This document shows, one piece after another, positions 33,297 through 42,633 of a stretch of 64,000 nt of DNA. A model generated the notes under the pieces. It was not told the origin of the DNA. It saw only the letters and a program-made list of their open reading frames with translations, and did no database searches. Numbering within the stretch: the first letter of the stretch is position 1; every line of letters begins with the position of its first letter. The DNA comes from Caballeronia cordobensis. GTDB taxonomy: Bacteria > Pseudomonadota > Gammaproteobacteria > Burkholderiales > Burkholderiaceae. Location of the stretch: contig NZ_FCNY02000002.1 in NCBI RefSeq assembly GCF_001544575.2, positions 1 to 64,000 on the forward strand. The letters run 5' to 3'. A program made the position numbers and the translations under genes.

Positions 33297-34982
33297 TCAT
33301 TTCCCCGCGAGCGTGTCCTCGGGATGCCGCGCGGACGAGCCCGGATCGGCCGGGCGCACTTCGCTGCGGTCGCGCCCGCGCGATTTCGCCTCGTAGAGCG
33401 CGAGGTCGGCGCGCGACAGGATCCATTCGAGCGCATCGTCGGGCGCGAGCTCGGTAATGCCGATCGAGACGGAAAGCGCCGCATCGTCCGGCAGATGCGC
33501 GCAATGCTCGTGATGAAAGCGCTTGCGCAGCCGCTCCAGCACGGCTTGCGCATCGGCGAGCGAAGTCTGCGGCAGCAGAATGCCGAACTCCTCGCCGCCC
33601 AGCCGGCCGATCGCATCGCTCGGGCGGAGTTGCGCGCGGCACACTTCGACGAAATGCTCCAGCGCGCGATCGCCCGACGCGTGGCCGAACCGGTCGTTGA
33701 TCTGCTTGAAGTGGTCGAGATCGGCGATCGCCACCGACAGCGGCGTGCCGGCCGAGCGCGCGAGTTCCACTTCATGACGCAGCGTGTCGAGGAAATAGCG
33801 CCGCGAGAGGGCGCCCGTCAGCGCGTCGTGGCGGGCTTCGGCGGAGAGCAGCGTATTGGCCGACTGCAACTGCTCGGCGAGATCGCGGGTCGCGCGGTGC
33901 AGACGCCGCTCCCGCGAGTACGACGTCGCGATCACGATGGCGAGCGTAACCACGCCCGCCATCGTCAGGAACACGAGGAAGCGGTCGCGGCTGTGATTGC
34001 GGCTGATTTCCGGCCAGCTCGTGAGCGGATGCACGATATGCGCCGAGAGGCCCGAGTTCAGGCCGGTGCGCTCGTCGTAGAGCGAGGGCACGTTGCTGCC
34101 GTTCGCGGCGTAGAAGGTCTGTGCGAGCGCGGGCGCGAGCCAGTGCTCGGACGCGCGCATCTGCTCGCCGATGTGCGATACGCGCAGCTCCGGAAACGAC
34201 TCGCGCCGGTAATGCTCGAGGCGCTCGCGCTCGGTCATGCGCGCGACGGGCGCATTGGGCATCGCTTCGTATTCGAGCTGGCCGTCGTGCGCCATCACCA
34301 CGACGCCGTTTTCGTCGGTCACGAAGGTGCCGGCGCGCGACACCCAGTGCCGCAGGCGGTCGATGCTCACCTTCGCGATCACCGCGCCGACGAGAATGCC
34401 GTCCTCGTAGGCGGGCGCGGCGATGAAAATGCCCGGTTCGCCGGAGAGCCGTCCGACGCCATACATCTCGATGAAGCCGCCGAGCAGCGCGCGCGTGACG
34501 TAGCCGCGCGCGCTCATGTCGTAGCCGATGAAGCTGTCGTCGTCGTTGGCGTTGCTCGACGCGATGCAGAAGCCCCGTTCGTTGACGAGCCAGATCGAAT
34601 CGAGTCCGGAGAAGCCCTGCGCTTCGTGCAGGAAGTGGTTGACTTTCGCGAGGCCGGCTCGCGCTGTCCAGTCCTTGCGGCGTTCGAGTTCCGTCGCGGC
34701 CGGGTTCGAGGCATAATTCCGCGACTCCGCCAGTGCCCGCTGCGTGAGGTCCATCTGCGCGAGCGTCGCGGGAATGGCGCGCGACATCGCCAGATCGCTC
34801 GCGATGATCTGCGCCATGTTGTCGACGATGGACGCCGCCATCTGGCGCTCCGTGCGCACCGTCGCCGTCATCTCCTGTTGTACCATTCGGTCCGACAACA
34901 AGCCGGCGGCAATCCAGCACGCGCATGCCAGCGCCGCGAGGCCGAGCGTCGCGATCAGACGGTGCAGGATGAGCTTGTTCAT
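33297..34982 (-). CDS. Membrane-bound diguanylate cyclase (GGDEF)
   Basis: 561 aa. Helix 1 about 5-25 (LHRLIATLGLAALACACWIAAGLL), a periplasmic sensor of about 290 residues resembling dCache (contains GLDSIWLVNERGFCIASSNANDDDSFIGYDMSARGYV and VGAVIAKVSIDRLRHWV), helix 2 about 315-340, then a GGDEF domain. GGEEF is at residues 462-466 and RPSD just before it is an RxxD inhibitory site, so an active, product-inhibited cyclase is expected. The start at 34982 gives the signal-anchor. The ligand may be an amino or organic acid, as in other dCache sensors (inference). Confidence 0.92.
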   Translation of the reverse strand: MNKLILHRLIATLGLAALACACWIAAGLLSDRMVQQEMTATVRTERQMAASIVDNMAQIIASDLAMSRAIPATLAQMDLTQRALAESRNYASNPAATELERRKDWTARAGLAKVNHFLHEAQGFSGLDSIWLVNERGFCIASSNANDDDSFIGYDMSARGYVTRALLGGFIEMYGVGRLSGEPGIFIAAPAYEDGILVGAVIAKVSIDRLRHWVSRAGTFVTDENGVVVMAHDGQLEYEAMPNAPVARMTERERLEHYRRESFPELRVSHIGEQMRASEHWLAPALAQTFYAANGSNVPSLYDERTGLNSGLSAHIVHPLTSWPEISRNHSRDRFLVFLTMAGVVTLAIVIATSYSRERRLHRATRDLAEQLQSANTLLSAEARHDALTGALSRRYFLDTLRHEVELARSAGTPLSVAIADLDHFKQINDRFGHASGDRALEHFVEVCRAQLRPSDAIGRLGGEEFGILLPQTSLADAQAVLERLRKRFHHEHCAHLPDDAALSVSIGITELAPDDALEWILSRADLALYEAKSRGRDRSEVRPADPGSSARHPEDTLAGK

Positions 34983-35740
34983 CGAACTCGGGCGGCCTGG
35001 ACGGTCACGCCGTGCACGGGCGGCACGCGCGCTTCGCGCGCGGGGGAGGCTGCTCGGCGCGCACCGTGCGGGCGCGCGGATTGCAGCGCAGGCGGTCTGC
35101 CGCTGGACGGACCAAGGGGACCACGGGCGCAACGGCGCGGCGGGTCGGGCTCGGGTGATTTTGCGGCTCGGATCTGGCGTCGTCTCGCATCGCTTCGGCG
35201 CTCAATTTATTGTTCGTGATAAGCCAAGATTGGACGATGTTTTTCGCCGCCTATCAAGCGCCTTCTTGCGGCGAGCGACGTGCGTCGAACACAACGGACG
35301 TGCGCCGCGCAAAAACGCTTGCCGCCATGCTGCCCGGTCCGGGCGGGCTGCGGCCAGACTGAAAGGAAGCGAAAGCACGCGGGCGCAGGCACATCCGGCG
35401 CGGATTGCCCTTTATTTTGCCCGTGCCGTGCTGAAGAGCAACAGAAAGATCGCACGAATCGCGCGCCGGGCCGCATGACGGTTGTGCCTGTCACATCGGT
35501 TGGTGTAGTGTCGGTCGGTTCTGCGCGGGCGATTTCCGGCGCGGCGGCTGCCTGGCGCCGTTCTTTGTGCTCTTTGTGCTCTTCGTCGCGCCTTTCGTGT
35601 CGTCCTTTCGGCGGTTGCGTGCGTTGAGCATGGGGCCGTCCCGGGCAAAAGGCTTCTTGCCCGCCCGACGGCTCGCTTGCCGTCTCAAGCAACATCCCGC
35701 GTTCGCGCGGCCGGAACAAAGCCTTACGGGGAGGGCCTTC
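34983..35740. other. 758-bp gap without a recognised gene
   Basis: Divergent region between the diguanylate cyclase and the ABC permease. Long frames on both strands have Arg/Ala/Pro-rich, low-information products. A small tandem repeat CTTTGTGCT occurs around 35562-35580. I see no RNA gene or strong hairpin; promoters for both flanking genes must lie here. Confidence 0.45.
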
Positions 35741-37504
35741 ATGGAATTTGGTTTCAATCTGAATCGCACGGCGAATGCGTCGGCGTGGCGGCTCCTGCCC
35801 AACCGCTGGGATTTCGTGGCGTTCCCGATGATCATCTGCATCATCGCGCTCGCCGCCGTCGGCTTTCACGAAACGCTTGCGCCGATCTCGACGCTGCAGA
35901 CGCAGGCGATCTCGCTCGATCCCGCGAATCTACCCGAGTACGCATTGCGCACGACCTTGCGCATGCTGCTGGCGATGGTCGCATCGCTCGTCTTCACGCT
36001 GATCTACGGCACGCTCGCGGCGAAGAGCCGGCGCGCGTCGCTCGTGCTCGTGCCGATTCTCGACATCCTCCAGTCGGTGCCGGTGCTGGGCTACATCTCC
36101 TTCACGGTGACGTTTTTCCTGGCGATGTTTCCGGGCCGCGTGATCGGCGCCGAGTGCGCGGCGATCTTCGCGATCTTCACGAGCCAGGCGTGGAACATGA
36201 CGTTCAGCTTCTATCAGTCGCTGCGCACGGTGCCGCGCGATCTGGACGAAGTCTCGCGCGGCTTTCACCTCACCAACTGGCAGCGTTTCTGGAAGCTCGA
36301 AGTGCCGTTTTCGATGCCCGGCCTCATCTGGAACATGATGATGTCGATGTCGGGCGGCTGGTTCTTCGTCGTCGCCTCCGAGGCGATCACCGTCGGCAAC
36401 CGCACGATCGTGCTGCCGGGCATCGGCGCGTATCTGGCCACGGCCATCGGCGAGCGCAATCTCGGCGCGATCGGCTGGGTGATCCTCGCGATGATCGTCG
36501 TCATCCTCGCCTACGACCAGTTGATGTTCCGGCCGCTCGTCGCGTGGGCGGACAAATTCCGCATGGAGTTCACGAGTTCGGGCAACGAGCCGTCATCGTG
36601 GCTGCTCGACCTGATCCGCCGCACGCGCCTGATTCACCGCCTGCTCGTGCCGGCGGGCTGGATCCTCGCGCGGCTCGCGCGCGTGCCGATCAAACTGCCG
36701 TCGCTGCAGGGCGCGTTCGAGACCGTCGGGCTGCCGCTGCGCGCCAAGGTGCCGTCGACGCGCGTCGGCGATATCGCGTGGGGCACGGCGCTCTTGCTCA
36801 TCACCGTGTTCGTCGTGTGGAAGGTCGCCTCGTTCGTCGCGACGGGCGTGACGTGGGGCGAAGTCGGCCACGTGTTCGTGCTCGGCATCATCACGCTGCT
36901 GCGCGTGGTCGTGCTGATCGCGATCGCGTCGGTGATCTGGGTGCCCGTCGGCGTGCTGATCGGCCTGCGGCCGGCGCTCGCGGAGAAAGTCCAGCCGCTC
37001 GCGCAGTTTCTGGCCGCTTTCCCGGCCAATCTGCTGTTTCCGGTGTTCGTCGTGGTGATCGTGCGCTGGAACCTGAACCCGGATATCTGGCTGTCGCCGC
37101 TCATCGTGCTCGGAACGCAGTGGTATATCCTCTTCAACGTCATCGCGGGGGCGTCGGCTTATCCGAACGATTATCGCGAGGCCGCGACCAACTTCCAGAT
37201 TCGCGGCTGGCAGTGGTGGAAGAAGGCCATGCTGCCGGGCATCTTTCCTTATTACATCACCGGGGCGATCACCGCGTCGGGCGGCGCGTGGAACGCGAGC
37301 ATCGTCGCGGAGGCGGTGTCGTGGGGCAAGACGGAAGTCGTCGCGCATGGCCTCGGCGCGTACATCGCCCAGAACACCGCCGCGGGCGATTATCCGAAGA
37401 TCATTCTCGGCATCGCCGTGATGTCGCTGTTCGTCACGCTGTTCAACCGACTGTTGTGGCGCCCGCTATACGCCTACGCCGAAGCAAGACTCCGGCTGGA
37501 TTGA
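35741..37504 (+). CDS. ABC transporter permease, two fused NitT/TauT-like units
   Basis: 587 aa, about twice a normal permease (near 260). Two binding-protein-dependent transport domains: the first spans about 65-290 with loop LDEVSRGFHLTNWQRFWKLEVPFSMPGL, the second about 365-580 with loop YREAATNFQIRGWQWWKKAMLPGIFPYYITG. The cytoplasmic linker near 290-345 is charged. Start ATG at 35741 follows GGGGAGGG. It is co-transcribed with the ATPase 12 bp downstream. Family members carry nitrate, sulfonate, taurine or bicarbonate, but there is no binding protein here. Confidence 0.9.
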   Translation: MEFGFNLNRTANASAWRLLPNRWDFVAFPMIICIIALAAVGFHETLAPISTLQTQAISLDPANLPEYALRTTLRMLLAMVASLVFTLIYGTLAAKSRRASLVLVPILDILQSVPVLGYISFTVTFFLAMFPGRVIGAECAAIFAIFTSQAWNMTFSFYQSLRTVPRDLDEVSRGFHLTNWQRFWKLEVPFSMPGLIWNMMMSMSGGWFFVVASEAITVGNRTIVLPGIGAYLATAIGERNLGAIGWVILAMIVVILAYDQLMFRPLVAWADKFRMEFTSSGNEPSSWLLDLIRRTRLIHRLLVPAGWILARLARVPIKLPSLQGAFETVGLPLRAKVPSTRVGDIAWGTALLLITVFVVWKVASFVATGVTWGEVGHVFVLGIITLLRVVVLIAIASVIWVPVGVLIGLRPALAEKVQPLAQFLAAFPANLLFPVFVVVIVRWNLNPDIWLSPLIVLGTQWYILFNVIAGASAYPNDYREAATNFQIRGWQWWKKAMLPGIFPYYITGAITASGGAWNASIVAEAVSWGKTEVVAHGLGAYIAQNTAAGDYPKIILGIAVMSLFVTLFNRLLWRPLYAYAEARLRLD

Positions 37505-37516
37505 GGACGAGTTCCG

Positions 37517-38872
37517 ATGCAGAACCTGAAAAATACGCAGACCCTCCAGCGCACCGCGGGCGCGGCGCCGGCCGGCACGCCGCCGCGTCTGGGCGCGGAA
37601 ATCCTGCGCGTGCAGAACGTGAGCCGCGGCTTCAACAAGACGCAGGGCGAGCTGCTCGTGCTCGACGATGCGAACCTCGCGCTGCGCGAAGGCGAGATCG
37701 TCGGTTTGCTCGGGCGCTCCGGCTCGGGCAAGTCCACGCTCTTGCGCATCATCGCGGGGCTGATCGAGCCGACCGCGGGTGAAGTCACCTATCTGAACGA
37801 GCCGTTGAAGGGGCCCGCGAAGGGCGTCGCGATGGTGTTCCAGACCTTCGCGCTGTTTCCCTGGCTGACCGTGCTGCAGAACGTGGAAGCGGGGCTGGAG
37901 GCGCAGGGAGTGGGCGCACGCGAGCGTCGCGAGCGGGCGCTTGCCGCGATCGACCTGATCGGTCTCGACGGCTTCGAGAACGCGTATCCGCGCGAGTTGT
38001 CGGGCGGCATGCGCCAGCGCGTGGGCTTCGCGCGGGCGCTGGTCGTCGATCCGACCTTGCTGCTGATGGACGAGCCGTTCTCCGCGCTCGACGTGCTGAC
38101 CGCCGAAAACCTGCGCACCGATCTGCTCGATCTGTGGACGCAGGGGCGCATGCCGATCAAATCGGTGCTGATCGTCACGCACAACATCGAGGAAGCGGTG
38201 TTCATGTGCGACCGCATTCTGGTGCTGTCGTCGAATCCGGGCCGCGTGATGGCCGAAATCAAGGTGCCGTTCAAGCATCCGCGCAATCGTCTCGATCCGG
38301 CGTTCCGCCGGCTCGTCGACGACATTTACGCGAAGATGACCGCCCGGCAGATGGACGAAACGAAGAAGAAGGGGCTCGAAGCGGGAAGCTGGCTGCCGTC
38401 GGTGTCGACGAATCTGATGGCGGGTCTCATCGAAACGCTCGCGGCCGAGCCGTACCACGGCCGCGCGGACATGCCGGAAATCGCGCGGACGCTGCATCTC
38501 GAAGTCGATGATCTTTTTCCGATCGCGGAAGTGCTCCAGCATCTCGGTTTCGCCGATGTGCGCGAGGGCGACATCTTTCTCACGCCGCAGGCGCGCGTAT
38601 TCGCGGAGCTGGGTACGCAGGAGCGCAAGATGATGTTCGCAGAGCATCTGCTGCGGCACGTGCCGCTTGCGGCGCGCATCAAGAAGGTACTGAACGAGCG
38701 GCCGGGGCATCGCGCGCCGCGGCTTCGCTTCGAGCAGGAACTCGAAGATTTTCTCTCCGACAAGGCCGCGCAGGAAACGCTCGATGCGGTCATCGACTGG
38801 GGACGGTACGGGGAAATTTTCTCGTACAACGATCAGACCGAGATGCTGAGCCTGGAGGATGTGGAGGCTTGA
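37517..38872 (+). CDS. ABC ATPase with C-terminal AAA-associated domain
   Basis: 451 aa. ABC domain about 30-270: Walker A GRSGSGKST, Q-loop MVFQTFALFPWLTVLQNVEAGL, signature LSGGMRQRVGFARAL, Walker B LLLMDEPFSALD, H-loop VTHNIEEAVF. The extra 170 residues (about 280-451; ETLAAEPYHGRADMPEIARTLHLEVDDLFPIAEVLQHLGFADVREGDIFLTPQGR-like region to FLSDKAAQETLDAVIDWGRYGEIFSYN) match the AAA-associated C-terminal domain found with double-length permeases. That domain may gate transport in response to a ligand (inference). The stop is 25 bp before a terminator. Confidence 0.9.
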   Translation: MQNLKNTQTLQRTAGAAPAGTPPRLGAEILRVQNVSRGFNKTQGELLVLDDANLALREGEIVGLLGRSGSGKSTLLRIIAGLIEPTAGEVTYLNEPLKGPAKGVAMVFQTFALFPWLTVLQNVEAGLEAQGVGARERRERALAAIDLIGLDGFENAYPRELSGGMRQRVGFARALVVDPTLLLMDEPFSALDVLTAENLRTDLLDLWTQGRMPIKSVLIVTHNIEEAVFMCDRILVLSSNPGRVMAEIKVPFKHPRNRLDPAFRRLVDDIYAKMTARQMDETKKKGLEAGSWLPSVSTNLMAGLIETLAAEPYHGRADMPEIARTLHLEVDDLFPIAEVLQHLGFADVREGDIFLTPQARVFAELGTQERKMMFAEHLLRHVPLAARIKKVLNERPGHRAPRLRFEQELEDFLSDKAAQETLDAVIDWGRYGEIFSYNDQTEMLSLEDVEA

Positions 38873-38896
38873 AGATCGCCGGTTTGGGTTGATTCG

Positions 38897-38930
38897 AAGG
38901 CGCGGTCGCCGGCAACGGAACCGCGCCTTT
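38897..38930 (+). terminator. Intrinsic terminator
   Basis: GGCGCGGT / ACCGCGCC stem (38899-38906 with 38920-38927), 13-base loop, followed by TTTTACTT. Confidence 0.8.
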
Positions 38931-39008
38931 TACTTGGGCGCTGGCCGTTTGGCTGAATGTTCGCGCAGTGCGTTGAAACGTAACGTTCTCGTCTTGAAGA
39001 TCATTGCT

Positions 39009-39030
39009 GCGTGTGTAAGATTACACACGC
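39009..39030 (+). promoter_or_regulatory. Operator-like 10-bp inverted repeat before hicA
   Basis: GCGTGTGTAA and TTACACACGC, perfect, 2-base spacer, 17 bp before the hicA ATG. The usual place for the HicB autoregulatory operator. Confidence 0.7.
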
Positions 39031-39046
39031 GGCATTCGGAGACGAG

Positions 39047-39247
39047 ATGGAATCATCGCGCTTGATACGGATGCTGATGGATGACGGCTGGCAGTTGGAC
39101 CGAATCGTCGGCAGTCACCACCATTTCAAACGCCGCGGGAGCACGAGACTGGTCACGGTGCCTCACCCGAGAAAGGACCTTTCCATTGGTACGGTCAGAA
39201 GCGTCCTCAAGACCGCCGGGCTGCTCAACCGGCTGTACTCTTCCTAA
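39047..39247 (+). CDS. hicA: HicA family mRNA interferase toxin
   Basis: 66 aa. MESSRLIRMLMDDGWQLDRIVGSHHHFK with the catalytic His24 in G-S-H, then VPHPRKDLSIGTVRSVLKTAGL: the complete HicA double-stranded-RNA-binding-like fold. Start ATG at 39047 with GGAG 5 bases upstream; the earlier in-frame ATG overlaps the palindrome. HicA cleaves mRNA independently of the ribosome. It is followed 13 bp later by hicB. Confidence 0.95.
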   Translation: MESSRLIRMLMDDGWQLDRIVGSHHHFKRRGSTRLVTVPHPRKDLSIGTVRSVLKTAGLLNRLYSS

Positions 39248-39260
39248 CGGAGATTCGAAA

Positions 39261-39662
39261 GTGGAATTCCCTGTCGCCATTCATAAAGATCCGGACAGTT
39301 GTTACGGGGTGACTGTGCCCGATATCCCTGGCGTGTTCTCCGCGGGAGATACGGTTGACGAGGCGATGAAGAATACGAAAGAGGCGATCTACACCCACGT
39401 CTCGATTCTCATCGAGGATGGTCTGGACGTCTCCCTCGTGCCTTCCCCGATCGAAGATCTCATGCCCAACCCCGACTTCGCCGGCGCCATCTGGGCCTAC
39501 GTCGAAGTCGATCTCTCGAAGCTCGACGCGCGTCCCGAGCGCATCAACATCAGCCTGCCGCGCTTCGTGCTGCACAAGATCGACAGCTATGTCGAAGCGC
39601 GCCACGAGACACGCAGCGGCTTTCTCGCGCGCGTCGCACTCGAAGCGATCGCCAACGGCTGA
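39261..39662 (+). CDS. hicB: HicB family antitoxin
   Basis: 133 aa. N-terminal degenerate RNase H-like domain (VEFPVAIHKDPDSCYGVTVPDIPGVFSAGDTVDEAMKNTKEAI, about 1-60), C-terminal ribbon-helix-helix (INISLPRFVLHKIDSYVEARHETRSGFLARVALEAI, about 93-130) for DNA binding. Start GTG at 39261, with GGAG 8 bases upstream. It neutralises HicA and probably binds the palindrome at 39009. Confidence 0.94.
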   Translation: MEFPVAIHKDPDSCYGVTVPDIPGVFSAGDTVDEAMKNTKEAIYTHVSILIEDGLDVSLVPSPIEDLMPNPDFAGAIWAYVEVDLSKLDARPERINISLPRFVLHKIDSYVEARHETRSGFLARVALEAIANG

Positions 39663-39671
39663 AACGGCAAA

Positions 39672-39704
39672 AAGCGCGGTCTCCACAGGGAACGCCGCGC
39701 TTTC
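39672..39704 (+). terminator. Intrinsic terminator after hicAB
   Basis: AAAGCGCGG / CCGCGCTTT, 9-bp stem, 15-base loop, only a short T stretch; could serve the convergent lipoprotein operon too. Confidence 0.6.
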
Positions 39705-39726
39705 GCTATCCAGCCGCAAGGGACTA

Positions 39727-40251
39727 CTACTGCAAATTCCCCCAACGCTCGACCGCAGGCTCCGCCGACGCCCACTTCCATCCCTCGGGCTGCTGGCAGG
39801 CCGTGGCGATGAACCATTCGGCGGGTGCTTTGGCGTCGTCGCCATCGACCACCGAGAAGGCGAATTCCTTGCATGACGCGAGCGCGCTGCCGAACTCGCG
39901 CAGCACGCGCACTTCGCCGTGGCCGTTTTCGACCGGCAAGGTGTGCTTGACCTTCCACGGCCGTGTCTCGCCGACTTGCGAGACGCCGGCCGTCACCGCG
40001 ATCATGACCTGCTGATCCTGATGCAGCGATTTGGTCACGCGCTTGACCGCTTCGTCCGTGGCCGCCTGCACCGCGATGCCCACGCCGAAGCCGATGGCCG
40101 GATTCGTCGTGACCGCGCCCGTCGCGACGCCGGCCAGCGCGCCCGTTGCCGCGCCGATCGACGCGCAGCCGCTCATCGTCACGCAGGCGGCGGCGAGCGC
40201 TGCGATGCAGCCGAGGCGCAAGGAGAAAGGTCCGTCGAAAAGCACGGTCAT
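39727..40251 (-). CDS. Putative lipoprotein, paralogue of upstream gene
   Basis: 174 aa. Signal peptide with lipobox ending TMSGC (Cys about residue 28), a Gly/Ala-rich stretch ASIGAATGALAGVATGAVTTNPAIGFGVGIAVQAA that could be a glycine-zipper membrane segment, and a soluble domain ending GWKWASAEPAVERWGNLQ. Two further Cys (ASCKEF, TACQQP). The start overlaps the upstream gene stop as ATGA. No named function; outer-membrane lipoprotein inferred. Confidence 0.8.
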   Translation of the reverse strand: MTVLFDGPFSLRLGCIAALAAACVTMSGCASIGAATGALAGVATGAVTTNPAIGFGVGIAVQAATDEAVKRVTKSLHQDQQVMIAVTAGVSQVGETRPWKVKHTLPVENGHGEVRVLREFGSALASCKEFAFSVVDGDDAKAPAEWFIATACQQPEGWKWASAEPAVERWGNLQ

Positions 40252-40802
40252 TGCAGCGAGCCCCAGCGCGGCGTCGCCGGTTCCGCCGACGCCCATTTCC
40301 ACTTGTTGCCGTCACGGCACACCGACGCCACGTAGAACGCGCTGCCGGCGGGGCGGTCCTTGGTCGCGTCGCGGTCCACGGAGAACACGATTTCCTTGCA
40401 ATCGAGCACGCCGCTGCTGATGGTGCGGCTCACCGTCACGCGGCCTTTTTCGTCTTCTTCGATCGGCACCGAATGCACGACCTTCCACGGCGCGACCGCG
40501 CCGACCGCGAGCGGCCCGGCGATGGAAGCGATCTGATCTTGCGTATTGGTATGGACGACGCGCTGCGAATATTGCACGCCCGCGCGCGCCGCGGCGACCG
40601 CGCCGAGGCCGATGCCCGTCGCCACCGCGGCATTGCTGGTGACGCTGTTCGCGATCGCTGCGCCCGCGATACCCGCACCCGCGGTCGCGCCTTCGCTGTA
40701 GAGCGAGTTACAGCCGCTGAGGCTCACGCAAGCGATGGCGCCAGTGATGACCGCGGCGAGCGCGGCGGCGCGCGGCCCGCGCCGTTGGACCCTGATCTGC
40801 AT
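40248..40802 (-). CDS. Putative lipoprotein, first of a paralogous pair
   Basis: 184 aa. Signal sequence RAAALAAVITGAIACVSLSGC with lipobox LSGC near residue 31, Gly/Ala-rich segment TAGAGIAGAAIANSVTSNAAVATGIGLGAVAAARAG, and a C-terminal domain LDCKEIVFSVDRD...KWKWASAEPATPRWGSLQ closely matching the downstream gene. Conserved Cys in LDCKEI and SVCRDG may pair. Function unknown; duplicated operon of envelope lipoproteins. Confidence 0.8.
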   Translation of the reverse strand: MQIRVQRRGPRAAALAAVITGAIACVSLSGCNSLYSEGATAGAGIAGAAIANSVTSNAAVATGIGLGAVAAARAGVQYSQRVVHTNTQDQIASIAGPLAVGAVAPWKVVHSVPIEEDEKGRVTVSRTISSGVLDCKEIVFSVDRDATKDRPAGSAFYVASVCRDGNKWKWASAEPATPRWGSLQ

Positions 40803-41036
40803 GTTGCTTTTTCCTTCGTCTGCCCGTTCCGCCGATGCTTGCCATCGGGTTCGAGGGGCTCGAATCTACTTGAGGTTTCGCCGTCTGATGGCCGCCCGGC
40901 AACGCAAAGAGGCAGCCGCGATGCCCGGGCTTCGCGCATTCTGAAGCATGCTTCTAATTACCGCCTGAGGAAAATTGCAAGAAATTGCAAACGGGAAGAG
41001 CACATTGCGATCCACGTCACGATCGCGGCCAAAAAA

Positions 41037-41062
41037 AACGAGCGCGTCGGTGCGCGCTCGTT
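41037..41062 (-). terminator. Intrinsic terminator of the sigma-54 activator gene
   Basis: AACGAGCGCG / CGCGCTCGTT stem (10 bp), eight T following on the minus strand, 31 bp after the stop. Confidence 0.88.
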
Positions 41063-41093
41063 CGATGGTGGGCGATGAAAGCCGGGCGGGCGC

Positions 41094-42161
41094 TCAGCTT
41101 TCGTGGTTCGAACCCGTGTCGCCGGAGTCCGTATCTTCGTTTTCGTACGCGCCGAGGCGGTTGTACAAGGTCTTGAGGCTCACGCCAAGGGCCTTCGCCG
41201 CGCGCCGCTTGTCGCCGCCGCAGTGCTTGAGGGTGCCGAGAATGATCTGCTTTTGCGCATCGGCGAGCGGCGTGCCGACCCACACGTTCATCGCATCGCC
41301 TTGCGTGACGGGCTTCTTCACCCGCGACGCGAGATGCGGATGCGCGATCTCCACCGTCCTTTCCGCCAGAATGAACGCGCGATAAACCGTGTTCTTCAGC
41401 TCGCGCACGTTGCCCGGCCACGAGTAAGTGCGCAGCACGTCGAGCGCGCGCTTGCTGAACACCTTGGTCGTGCCTTCCTGTGCATTCATCTCGGTCAGAA
41501 AATGCTGCGCGAGCAGTTCGCGGTCCGAATCGCGCTCGCGCAGGGGCGGCGCGCGCAGCGGGAAGACGGCAAGGCGATACATCAGATCCTCGCGCAGTCC
41601 GTTTTCCTTGACGGCCAGGACAGGATCGCGATTGGTCGCGGCGATCACGCGCACGTCCGAACGGATGAGATCGTTGCCGCCGACGCGGAAGAACGTGCCC
41701 GTCTCCAGCGCGCGCAGCAGCTTCACCTGCCGCACGGGCGACATTTCCGTCACTTCGTCGAGGAAGAGCGTGCCGCCGTTCGCGTGCTCGAAATAGCCGA
41801 TGCGTCCCTGCACCGCGCCCGTGAAGCTGCCTTTCTCATGCCCGAAGAGTTCGGCCTCGATGAGGTTGTCGGGAATCGCGCCGCAGTTCACGGCGATGAA
41901 CGGCGCGTCCTTGCGCGCGCTGTGGTCGTGAATCGTCCGGGCGACGAGCTCCTTGCCGGTGCCCGACTCGCCGATGATCAGCGCGGTCGCATCGGTGGCG
42001 GCGACGCGCTCGATCTGCGCGTACAACTCCTGCATCACGGGCGAGGAGCCGTAGAGCAGTCCATAGGACTTCAAGCCCGGCACTTCTCCCGTGTTGCGCT
42101 TTCTTTGCGCGGGTGTATCGCCGACCGCAATGGGCGGCGGATCCAGATCGGTTGACGCCAT
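41094..42161 (-). CDS. Sigma-54 activator without receiver domain (PspF-like layout)
   Basis: 355 aa. Only about 35 residues precede the AAA+ domain, so no sensory domain exists. Walker A GESGTGKE, sigma-54 contact loop KGSFTGA (GAFTGA with Ala to Ser), Walker [11 protein letters not shown]-finger region VIAATNRD, then a Fis-type HTH at the C terminus ([20 protein letters not shown]). Start ATG at 42161 (MASTDLDPP); the in-frame stretch beyond is Arg-rich. It is divergent from a -24/-12 promoter about 460 bp away, a likely target. Control probably by a partner protein or by level. Confidence 0.9.
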   Translation of the reverse strand: MASTDLDPPPIAVGDTPAQRKRNTGEVPGLKSYGLLYGSSPVMQELYAQIERVAATDATALIIGESGTGKELVARTIHDHSARKDAPFIAVNCGAIPDNLIEAELFGHEKGSFTGAVQGRIGYFEHANGGTLFLDEVTEMSPVRQVKLLRALETGTFFRVGGNDLIRSDVRVIAATNRDPVLAVKENGLREDLMYRLAVFPLRAPPLRERDSDRELLAQHFLTEMNAQEGTTKVFSKRALDVLRTYSWPGNVRELKNTVYRAFILAERTVEIAHPHLASRVKKPVTQGDAMNVWVGTPLADAQKQIILGTLKHCGGDKRRAAKALGVSLKTLYNRLGAYENEDTDSGDTGSNHES

Positions 42162-42617
42162 GTGTCCTGATCGTTCCTGATTCTGCGTATGGGGTGGGCG
42201 GGCGGCGGACCGCGCGCGCGTCTCGTGTCGCGGCCGTCTGTACGCAGCCGGCGCTCGCGGCGCGACCGTGAATGACCGCGCATCGGCATGTGACGCGCCC
42301 GTGCGCGCTGCCCGTCGGCTCACGTTCTCCGTGGGCCGCTCTCCTGGTCGTGCGTCGGTCGAGGATCGTCTGCATCGGCTGCTTTCGCATCCGAATCGTT
42401 GCGAACGAGCCTGTCTCAATATTCGCTATTTAACCATTCGCAACGGCTTGGCGGCAATGCGTGGACTCACTCGGGGCGGATTTTGTCGGCGGCTTTTACG
42501 GGCCTTGTGTAGTTTGCGGAAAGGTTCTCCTTTCGGCGTCGAAAAATTACAAAGCGACGGCGTAATTGTTACCCGATCAGCGCCGAAAACATGCGCTTGC
42601 TTAAGGCTATTCGGACG

Positions 42618-42633
42618 TGGCACGAAAGCTGCA
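42618..42633 (+). promoter_or_regulatory. Sigma-54 (-24/-12) promoter
   Basis: TGGCACGAAAGCTGCA: GG at 42619-42620 and GC at 42631-42632 with the required 10-base interval, very close to the consensus TGGCACG-N4-TTGCA. Start expected near 42644, about 87 bp before the downstream ATG. The rest of 42162-42730 has no gene. Confidence 0.85.

Noticed and set aside
35207..35869. 220-aa minus-strand open frame in the gap before the ABC permease
   Set aside because: Low-complexity product (Arg, Glu, Pro, Ala) that overlaps the real permease start; no ribosome site. The gap is reported as empty.
41101..41120. tRNA-like GGTTCGAAC block
   Set aside because: It lies inside the coding end of the sigma-54 activator and no cloverleaf can be built around it.
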